A stretch of DNA of 6,421 bases. Source: Patescibacteria group bacterium (lineage in GTDB: Bacteria > Patescibacteriota > SOKK01). The notes beneath the pieces were generated by a model that saw nothing but the letters and a program-made list of their open reading frames with translations, was not told the origin of the DNA and did no database searches. Made by a program: the position numbers and the translations under genes. The stretch spans positions 1 through 6,421 of the forward strand of contig SOKK01000028.1 of assembly GCA_004374725.1 (NCBI GenBank), in the 5' to 3' direction. Shown here in pieces: positions 1-5,466 of the stretch. Position 1 is the stretch's first letter, and every line of letters begins with the position of its first letter.

Positions 1-451
1 CTTTAAATTCTTTAAGATTGCTACCCACGACCACTGTAGGATCTACACCTCCATCTACTAACACTTTCCCCAACATTGCAGTGGTTGTTGTCTTCCCATG
101 TGTTCCTGTTACTGCAATTCCGAAACTCCTATTTACAAGTTCCGCCAATGCTTCTGGATAGCTTAAATACCTGATTTTTCGACTTCGGGCTGCAGATAAT
201 TCGGGGTGGTCATCAGGAATCGCAGGAGTGTAGATTACAATATCATAGTCCTTTTTGATATTATCAGCGGTTTGAGTGCCGATTTTAATCCTTGCCCCCA
301 GCTCTCCTAAATCCTTTGTAATTTCCGACGCAACTAAATCCGAACCAGAAATTTTAATTCCATGCTTCAAAAAAATTCGTGCTAAGGCGCTAACTCCAAT
401 CCCTCCAATCCCAATAAAATAAGCAGTTTTAATTTTGTTTAAGTCAAGCAT
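1..451 (-). CDS. murC: UDP-N-acetylmuramate--L-alanine ligase MurC, N-terminal 150 residues (3' end outside window)
   Basis: MurC is a cytoplasmic ATP-dependent ligase that adds L-alanine to UDP-MurNAc, the first stem-peptide step of peptidoglycan synthesis. The visible part begins MLDLNKIKTAYFIGIGGIG. It has the Rossmann-type UDP-binding motif GIGGIGVSALA at residues 14-24 and the Mur-ligase P-loop TGTHGKTTT at 115-123; GTHGKTTT is the form typical of MurC. The central ATPase domain is cut off by the window edge, so the catalytic Lys/His region and the C-terminal domain cannot be judged. The ATG at 451 is chosen because it places the glycine loop at the usual distance from the N-terminus. 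It overlaps the end of murG by 13 nt in another frame, which suggests translational coupling. There is no strong Shine-Dalgarno sequence, only a weak GGA a few bases upstream. The family assignment is secure. Confidence 0.95.
   Translation of the reverse strand, partial: MLDLNKIKTAYFIGIGGIGVSALARIFLKHGIKISGSDLVASEITKDLGELGARIKIGTQTADNIKKDYDIVIYTPAIPDDHPELSAARSRKIRYLSYPEALAELVNRSFGIAVTGTHGKTTTTAMLGKVLVDGGVDPTVVVGSNLKEFK
439..451 (-). other. 13-nt murG/murC coding overlap
   Basis: The murC ATG (449-451) lies inside the last codons of murG, and murG stops with TAA at 439-441. Ribosomes finishing murG would be next to the murC start, and no independent ribosome-binding site is apparent. This supports one transcript with coupled translation. 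Coupling is inferred; the overlap is seen directly. Confidence 0.85.
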
Positions 452-1512
452 TGTCCAATTAAATCAACAATTTTCTTAGCAGCATCCGTGGGAAAAATAG
501 TTTTCATTTTCCCTGAGATTTTTTCTAATTCCTCCTCATCCTCTAAAAGACCACGAATTACCCGTTCCAGTTGAACAGCTGAAAGATCATCCTGCTCTAA
601 AACAGGGACACCTGTCTTCTCCTTGACAAAATTTGCATTCAAAAGCTGATCCCCACGACTTACTTTCAAAGAAAGTGGAATAAAAATACAAGGTTTCCCC
701 AAGGCGGCAATTTCAAAAATCGCATTTGCTCCAGCACGCGAGATCAAAAGATCAGCAATCACGTAAGCATCAGCCATTTCCTTGCCTAAAAAATCATAAG
801 CATGATAATTAGGATGCTTAAAAATGATTGGACTTTTGCCATACTGATGAATAACTTGAAAATCTACTACTAAATGCGGAAGAATTTCAGCAATTTTTAA
901 GTTTAAACTCTTTGCTCCTTGACTTCCCCCAGTAATAAAAATCACCGCTTGCTCTTGATTAAGGTTGAAAAACTTCTGCGCTCTTTTGATATCTCCTCTA
1001 AGAATTTCTTTTCTGATTGGATTACCAACAGTAACTATTTTACTACGTAGTTTCTCTTTGAAGTTTTTCTTCGCATCCGGAAATGCAATTGCTATCTTCT
1101 TTACAAACCTTGCCAAAATTCTATTTGCCAATCCTGGATGAATGTCGGATTCATGAATAACCGTAGGAATTCCTAAGATCGATCCTGCAATCACAACTGG
1201 AACACTTACATAACCACCTTTACCAAAAATTATCTTTGGTCGAAATTTAATCAGAATAAAGAAAGATTGCAAAATGCCAAAAGGAACCTTGATTAAATCC
1301 CAAAAGTTTAACAAAGAAAAATAGCGTCTTAACTTGCCACAAGCAACTTTCCTATAAGGAATTTTGTCCTTAACTAGCTTCTCTTCAATCTCTGCACCAG
1401 AACCAATGTATAATAAATCAGCATCTGGGTAGCGCTTCTTTAGCTCAGCAACTACTGCCAAATTTGGTATCACATGTCCACCCGTTCCCCCGCCTGTGAT
1501 TACGATTCTCAT
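439..1512 (-). CDS. murG: Lipid II synthase MurG (UDP-GlcNAc:undecaprenyl-PP-MurNAc-pentapeptide GlcNAc transferase)
   Basis: MurG is a peripheral membrane GT28 glycosyltransferase. It moves GlcNAc from UDP-GlcNAc to lipid I on the cytoplasmic face, giving lipid II. At 357 residues it is the usual full length. Family signatures appear in order: the N-terminal glycine loop GGGTGGH at 7-13; HESDIHPGLANRIL at 120-133, where many relatives have HEQN; GNPIR at 163-167; TGGSQGA at 194-200; HQYGK at 222-226; the UDP-sugar-binding stretch SRAGANAIFEIAALGKP at 258-274; and DQLLNANF at 288-295. The ATG at 1512 is correctly placed because the glycine loop follows within seven residues. The 20 bases upstream are almost entirely A and T and show no Shine-Dalgarno motif. 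The gap to ftsW contains an inverted pair of heptamer arrays. The stop is TAA, inside murC. Confidence 0.97.
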   Translation of the reverse strand: MRIVITGGGTGGHVIPNLAVVAELKKRYPDADLLYIGSGAEIEEKLVKDKIPYRKVACGKLRRYFSLLNFWDLIKVPFGILQSFFILIKFRPKIIFGKGGYVSVPVVIAGSILGIPTVIHESDIHPGLANRILARFVKKIAIAFPDAKKNFKEKLRSKIVTVGNPIRKEILRGDIKRAQKFFNLNQEQAVIFITGGSQGAKSLNLKIAEILPHLVVDFQVIHQYGKSPIIFKHPNYHAYDFLGKEMADAYVIADLLISRAGANAIFEIAALGKPCIFIPLSLKVSRGDQLLNANFVKEKTGVPVLEQDDLSAVQLERVIRGLLEDEEELEKISGKMKTIFPTDAAKKIVDLIGQCLT

Positions 1513-1528
1513 GGCAAAAATATATACT

Positions 1529-1597
1529 ATGTATTATGTTATATGTTGTATGTTTATTTTTTAATTATTACATAAAACATATAACATATTACATCTA
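1529..1597 (-). repeat. Inverted pair of 7-bp repeat arrays between ftsW and murG, potential hairpin
   Basis: Read on the plus strand, 1529-1556 holds four heptamers of the form ATGTNNN (ATGTATT, ATGTTAT, ATGTTGT, ATGTTTA). After a 13-nt AT-only spacer, 1570-1597 holds four of the opposite form ACATNNN (ACATAAA, ACATATA, ACATATT, ACATCTA). The arms 1529-1553 and 1570-1594 are reverse complements at 23 of 25 positions, with a 16-nt loop between them. The last heptamer contains the ftsW stop codon (TAG on the minus strand, 1595-1597), so the hairpin would begin immediately after ftsW and end 16 nt before the murG ATG. A short run of T follows on the coding strand. The stem is A/T-dominated, so a classical rho-independent terminator is doubtful and would cut the operon. 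An RNA stability or processing element, or simple slippage-derived repeat DNA, are alternatives. Confidence 0.85.
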
Positions 1598-2866
1598 ACT
1601 TTTCTGTTTGGTGTATCTTGAAATTCCAAGAAGAATTCCTATCCCTGCTAAGGTCACAATCAAAGAGGAACCTCCATAACTAATAAATGGTAGAGGAATT
1701 CCTGTTAGGGGGAATAGACCTACCATTGACCCAATATTCACCAGGGCCTGCAAAGAGATCCAAGTTGTAATCCCTGCTGCTAGTAAACGGCTGAAAGGAT
1801 CTGGTGCATTATAGGCAATCTTAAAACCGCGATAAATAATAAATGCAAAAAGGAGAACGATAAAAACTGAACGCAAGAACCCCAGCTCTTCCGCGACAAT
1901 TGCAAAGATTGAGTCACCAGAAACTTCAGGAAGGTAATTATACTTTTGCCGGCTATGACCGAATCCTAGGCCGAGCAATCCCCCTGAACCAATTGCGAGT
2001 AAGGCTTGGTTAACATGATACCCAGCGCCTTCTGTTTGGCTGCCGGGGTTAAGAAAAATCATCAAGCGGGAAAGCCTATAGGGCGCGCTTTTAATCAAAA
2101 ACCAGATTAACATCCCTCCAAAACTTAAGCCCAAAATCATTTGAGGAATACTTGCTCCGGCAATAAAGAAAATTGCTAAGGCCGTGGCAGCAATAATTGA
2201 CATTGTACTCATATCTGGTTGCTTCATGATCAAGAAAGCAATAACCCCTACCGTAATTACAAAAGGAACAAACCCATAAATCAAATCCTTTACTCCTTTC
2301 CCCTTTTTTGCTAACCAAGAGGCAAGATAAATAACAATTGTCAACTTACAAATTTCTGCCGGTTGTAAAAATAAAGGACCTAAAACAATCCAACGTTTTG
2401 CCCCTCCATATTCATAACCAACCCCTGGAACAAACACTCCAACTAAAAGAAGTAAAGTTACAAACAATAAAGGATAAGCAAGTTTTCGCCAGACAGGGAA
2501 GGGAATTGCAAAAGCAATTATCCAAATGATTATTCCAATTACAACTGAAACTGCCTGGTGCTTGAGATAATAATTATTATGTCCGAAAAGTTCATATGAA
2601 CCGACAACACTTGCACTTGAAATCATCACCAAACCAAAAATCACCAGGATAAAAACTGCTAAGGCTAAAAGATAATCCGGTTTATGTACCAGAGGAAGTT
2701 TGCTAAGCAGAGCTTCTTTTCTCTCTGTCCGACGCCGTTTTTTTCTTCCTGCCTGCCTCACTGGCCGCGTATAGCGAGAAGTAGCTACTCTTCTATGAGA
2801 AGTGGGTACTCTCCTTACCTTTCGTTTATATGGCCTTCTGGTTTTTCTACGTGAGAATAACGCCAT
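1595..2866 (-). CDS. ftsW: SEDS-family peptidoglycan glycosyltransferase FtsW (RodA/FtsW/SpoVE)
   Basis: FtsW is a polytopic membrane enzyme that polymerises lipid II into septal glycan strands, normally with a class B penicillin-binding protein. At 423 residues its SEDS core starts near residue 64 (PDYLLALAVFILVIFGLVM). Conserved segments are KRWIVLGPLFLQPAE (157-171), KQPDMS (215-220), the large external-loop and following region GYHVNQALLAIGSGGLLG (282-299), LPEVSGDSIFAIVAEELGF (312-330) with the proposed catalytic Asp at 318, and the C-terminal signature GIPLPFISYGGSS (389-401). FtsW rather than RodA is chosen from its place between murD and murG; sequence alone separates the two poorly. 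The first 60 residues form an unusual tail with 23 Lys/Arg in the first 50. The ATG at 2864-2866 lies in a heptamer array with no Shine-Dalgarno motif, and no other Met occurs before residue 81, inside TM1. The stop is TAG within the next array. Confidence 0.94.
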   Translation of the reverse strand: MALFSRRKTRRPYKRKVRRVPTSHRRVATSRYTRPVRQAGRKKRRRTERKEALLSKLPLVHKPDYLLALAVFILVIFGLVMISSASVVGSYELFGHNNYYLKHQAVSVVIGIIIWIIAFAIPFPVWRKLAYPLLFVTLLLLVGVFVPGVGYEYGGAKRWIVLGPLFLQPAEICKLTIVIYLASWLAKKGKGVKDLIYGFVPFVITVGVIAFLIMKQPDMSTMSIIAATALAIFFIAGASIPQMILGLSFGGMLIWFLIKSAPYRLSRLMIFLNPGSQTEGAGYHVNQALLAIGSGGLLGLGFGHSRQKYNYLPEVSGDSIFAIVAEELGFLRSVFIVLLFAFIIYRGFKIAYNAPDPFSRLLAAGITTWISLQALVNIGSMVGLFPLTGIPLPFISYGGSSLIVTLAGIGILLGISRYTKQKS

Positions 2867-2906
2867 AAACTATAAACTTTAAACTATTAACTATTAACTG
2901 ATAACT
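2865..2906 (-). repeat. 7-bp tandem repeat array (six copies) bridging the murD end and ftsW start
   Basis: On the coding strand the array reads AGTTATC, AGTTAAT, AGTTAAT, AGTTTAA, AGTTTAT, AGTTTAT, six head-to-tail heptamers without interruption. The two central and the two terminal copies are exact pairs. It covers the last murD codons, the murD TAA (2887-2889), the whole 20-nt gap and the first two bases of the ftsW ATG. All copies face the same way, unlike the arrays in the other two gaps. The 7-bp period is seen directly. Its function is unknown; short heptanucleotide tandem repeats are described in cyanobacterial genomes, but homology with those is not claimed. Confidence 0.9.
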
Positions 2907-4362
2907 CATTCACTAATTCTTTAAACCGTTCTGCACGTTCTCGATAGTCTTTAAACATTCCAAAACTTTCACACCCTGGCGACATTACAACCACATCTCC
3001 TTTATCACTTATTCTTAAGGATTTATGGACTGCTTCTTCAAGACTATCAACTTTATGAACTAGAACAGATTTCTTTATTTTCTCTACTTGTTTATTAATT
3101 GCATTGCAAATAAAATCTCTCATCTCTCCTATCAAAATCACCGCTTTAACATTATTATTTAAAACTGCTTTTGCCATTTCATCAAATTCTCCTTTGATCG
3201 GATTCTTGCGGTAGCCACCCGCAATCAAGACAATCGGCTTCTTAAAGGACTGAACAGCATAGCGAGGACCATCTGGATTACAAGCTGAGGAATCCTCATA
3301 GAACTTTACTCCCCCGATCTTTTTAACAAACTCCAGGCGCGATCTAACCCCTTTAAATTCTTTGAGTGCTTTAGCAATAATTTGAGGCTCAATATCTAAA
3401 ACTAATGTCGCAGCAACTGCCGCCAGTGCATTCTCAATGTTGTGCGGACCCTTGATCTGAAGGTCAAAAGTTGAACAAATATCGTGTTCTTTATTCAACT
3501 TGGTAACAATTTGATTTTTCCTGACAAATATCCCTTTCTCTAGGTCTCGGGTGCGAGAGAAGTAAATTGGTTCCGACTTTAAACTTCCATTCTCACCTAT
3601 CTCTCTTGTGTGTTTATTATCATAATTTAAGATGGCAAAATCACCCTTGGTTTGATAATCCAAAAGGCTTCTTTTAGCTTTGATATAATTCTCAAAAGTA
3701 CCATGGTCATCTAAGTGATTGGGGCTAAGGTTTGTAATTACTCCTATTTGGGGATTCTTCCCTAGATCCAACATCAGCTGTCGGTTACTAACTTCAATTA
3801 TCAAAACTTCATCTTTCTTAGCATTTACAATTTCATTTAGAACGGGTTTTTGTAAACGATCATTCCCAGTGAAATAACTTTTGAATTTGCTCTTCTTAAC
3901 AATTTCAGCAATTAGATTACTTGTTGTAGTCTTACCACTAGAACCTGTGATCGCAATAATTTTTCCAGGAAACAAAGCAAAGTATAGTTTTGTAATACTA
4001 GAGAAAGGGATACCTTTTTCTTTTGCTTCCTTTAATTTTGGAAAGTTTGGAGCATAACGAAACCAGGCCTGAGTAACAAAAATTAAATCAGCATTTTCAA
4101 TTCCATCTAGGTACTGATCCTTAAAGTCGAATTTAATTGGTGCCCTGGTCAACTTTTGAAATTGTGCTTTTTTCTCTTTGGGACTTAAATAATCATGGAA
4201 AGAGTTGTAACTTTCTTCAAATCCTGGCTTTGATTTAAAATCATGAGCAGTAACCCCAACAATTCCTTGGTTAATTAGAAAATCAAGAATTGCACTTCCT
4301 TCAGCACTAGAAGCTCCAACAACGTGAATGTTCCCTTTTTGCTTTAACTCTGAAATTGTCAT
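2887..4362 (-). CDS. murD: UDP-N-acetylmuramoyl-L-alanine--D-glutamate ligase MurD, divergent
   Basis: MurD is a cytoplasmic Mur ligase that adds the second stem residue, normally D-Glu, to UDP-MurNAc-L-Ala using ATP. With the ATG at 4360-4362 it has 491 residues, longer than the roughly 450 of most MurDs; part of the excess lies in the N-terminal domain around residues 40-85. Visible motifs are the Rossmann-like loop GASSAEGSA (16-24), P-loop TGSSGKTTT (139-147), metal-region Glu190 in IEVSNRQL, His216 in NLSPNHLDDH, the likely carbamylated Lys230 in YIKAK, GPHNIENALAA (305-315), and the C-terminal MSPGCESFGMFKDYRERAERF block (460-480). Oddly, the family motifs HRxE and DSKATN appear as SRLE (341-344) and DSSACN (357-362). 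An in-frame start at 4461 would add 33 residues read through the 3' end of mraY with no family match, so it is rejected. The position between mraY and ftsW supports MurD over another Mur ligase. Confidence 0.88.
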   Translation of the reverse strand: MTISELKQKGNIHVVGASSAEGSAILDFLINQGIVGVTAHDFKSKPGFEESYNSFHDYLSPKEKKAQFQKLTRAPIKFDFKDQYLDGIENADLIFVTQAWFRYAPNFPKLKEAKEKGIPFSSITKLYFALFPGKIIAITGSSGKTTTSNLIAEIVKKSKFKSYFTGNDRLQKPVLNEIVNAKKDEVLIIEVSNRQLMLDLGKNPQIGVITNLSPNHLDDHGTFENYIKAKRSLLDYQTKGDFAILNYDNKHTREIGENGSLKSEPIYFSRTRDLEKGIFVRKNQIVTKLNKEHDICSTFDLQIKGPHNIENALAAVAATLVLDIEPQIIAKALKEFKGVRSRLEFVKKIGGVKFYEDSSACNPDGPRYAVQSFKKPIVLIAGGYRKNPIKGEFDEMAKAVLNNNVKAVILIGEMRDFICNAINKQVEKIKKSVLVHKVDSLEEAVHKSLRISDKGDVVVMSPGCESFGMFKDYRERAERFKELVNELSVNS

Positions 4363-4364
4363 TA
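4360..4364 (-). other. TAATG stop/start junction of mraY and murD
   Basis: The mraY TAA (4362-4364) and murD ATG (4360-4362) share one A, giving TAATG on the coding strand. Such junctions are typical of termination-reinitiation coupling. A weak purine stretch (GGGAAC) lies just upstream and could act as a poor ribosome-binding site. This junction fixes the murD start at 4362 and shows that the two genes share a transcript. Confidence 0.85.
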
Positions 4365-5393
4365 AGCTGTTCCCATTCCAATTAGTCCTAAAATCAAACC
4401 AATCGCTGCCATCACCACTCCAATCACCCAGAAGCGCATTGTTACCTTTGTCTCTGGCCAACCAATTGCTTCAAAATGATGATGCAAGGGTGACGAAAGA
4501 AAAACTTTCTTTCCTTTACGCAGTTTTTTAGAAATTAGCTGGATGATCACTGACAAAGTTTCAATTACAAAAACGAAACCAACAATCGGTAAAATCAAGA
4601 CCGAGTTAGTTAACATCGCAATAACCCCCAGCGTTGCTCCTAATGCTAGGGATCCTGTATCTCCCATAAAGAAGCGAGCAGGATAAATATTGAACCAGGT
4701 AAAAGCGAGGAGTACTCCACAAATTGTCATACAAAAAGCGGCTAAACTAACCTGGCCGCGGGCAAAGGCAATTATTCCAAAGGCCCCAAAACTGCTAATT
4801 AAAAGTCCTCCCGCAAGACCATCTAGACCATCTGTGATATTGACTGCATTCGCAGTAGAAATGATCACCAGGATAAAAAGCGGGATATAGAGCCAACCAA
4901 TTTCAAAGTCTCCCACTCCTGGGACGTGAATCATGCTCCAGCCCAGTTTCGAGAAAAACCACCAAGATCCCAGTGCTGCAATCACAAATAACCACCCTGT
5001 CTTTAAGAAGGCCCTCATTCCTCGCAGTTTAGTTTTTCCCCAAACATTAATCGCATCGTCAACTAAACCAAGAGCACCTACTGCCACCAAAGCAAATAAG
5101 GGCAGGTAAGTTTGAGAACGAGTGAAGTTTAAAATTAAAGTTACAATTAGAACTACTCCCCAGATTAGGACTCCCGCCATTGTTGGAATATGACGGCGAT
5201 GTTTTTTCTTATGGAGTTTATAAAAAACTGGAATCTTTTTACCTCCCATCCCTACTCGTTTTACCTTCTTCCAAACTTTAAAGCGGTAGAGAAAATGGGA
5301 CAGGAGTGGAGTAAAAATCATTGCCAGGCCGAAGGCAATTATTGAGAGAGCAAAGATTTGAATTAGTTCGTTGGGATTTACTTCGATGTTCAT
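4362..5393 (-). CDS. mraY: Phospho-N-acetylmuramoyl-pentapeptide-transferase MraY (lipid I synthase)
   Basis: MraY is an integral membrane enzyme that transfers phospho-MurNAc-pentapeptide from UDP to undecaprenyl phosphate, making lipid I. It has 343 residues, a normal length, with about ten hydrophobic segments. The catalytic and family motifs are intact: IPTMAGV near 69-75 (usually PTMGG); the Asp pair of GLVDDAIN at 109-116; NAVNITDGLDGLAGG at 182-196, containing the family's NxxNxxDGxDGL; MGDTGSLALG at 243-252; and PLHHHFEAIGWPETKV at 302-317, the histidine-rich cytoplasmic loop typical of MraY rather than WecA or TagO. The first cytoplasmic loop (40-68) is rich in Lys/Arg/His. The ATG at 5393 is the natural start: the hydrophobic segment begins about 10 residues later. 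No Shine-Dalgarno motif precedes it; a heptamer array ends seven bases upstream. The next upstream gene is radA rather than the common murF. Confidence 0.97.
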   Translation of the reverse strand: MNIEVNPNELIQIFALSIIAFGLAMIFTPLLSHFLYRFKVWKKVKRVGMGGKKIPVFYKLHKKKHRRHIPTMAGVLIWGVVLIVTLILNFTRSQTYLPLFALVAVGALGLVDDAINVWGKTKLRGMRAFLKTGWLFVIAALGSWWFFSKLGWSMIHVPGVGDFEIGWLYIPLFILVIISTANAVNITDGLDGLAGGLLISSFGAFGIIAFARGQVSLAAFCMTICGVLLAFTWFNIYPARFFMGDTGSLALGATLGVIAMLTNSVLILPIVGFVFVIETLSVIIQLISKKLRKGKKVFLSSPLHHHFEAIGWPETKVTMRFWVIGVVMAAIGLILGLIGMGTA

Positions 5394-5400
5394 CGTAGAA

Positions 5401-5435
5401 AAATGTTAAATGTTAAATATAAAATGTTGAATGTT
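5401..5435 (-). repeat. 7-bp tandem repeat array (five copies) just upstream of mraY
   Basis: On the plus strand the copies are AAATGTT, AAATGTT, AAATATA, AAATGTT, GAATGTT. The array fills the half of the radA-mraY gap nearest the mraY start. Its unit is nearly the reverse complement, in transcript orientation, of the unit at the radA end, so 5402-5413 can pair with 5483-5494 at 11 of 12 positions. No clear -10/-35 pair at normal spacing was found here, although the A/T content makes chance TATA-like hexamers common. Confidence 0.85.
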
Positions 5436-5466
5436 TATTTCCCCTACAAAGATACAGGAGGAGATT

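Noticed and set aside
1529..1594. Rho-independent terminator or insertion-sequence inverted ends
   Set aside because: The stem is almost all A/T, lacks the GC-rich base of a classical terminator, and would separate ftsW from murG in a conserved operon. The 16-nt loop leaves no room for a transposase and there is no target duplication.
2338..2529. Small plus-strand open frames inside ftsW, mraY and murD, including 4328-4531 and 4690-4890
   Set aside because: They are antisense to well conserved coding sequence, have no ribosome-binding site and no recognisable domains.
4363..4461. Upstream extension of murD to a 524-residue protein starting at 4461
   Set aside because: The extra 33 residues are a frame-shifted reading of the mraY 3' end and match no Mur ligase domain. 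The ATG at 4362 in TAATG gives a proper N-terminus.
5455..5463. AGGAGGAG-like Shine-Dalgarno motif on the plus strand
   Set aside because: No start codon follows at usable distance on the plus strand and no supported plus-strand gene exists there. On the coding strand it is the complement and has no role as a ribosome-binding site.
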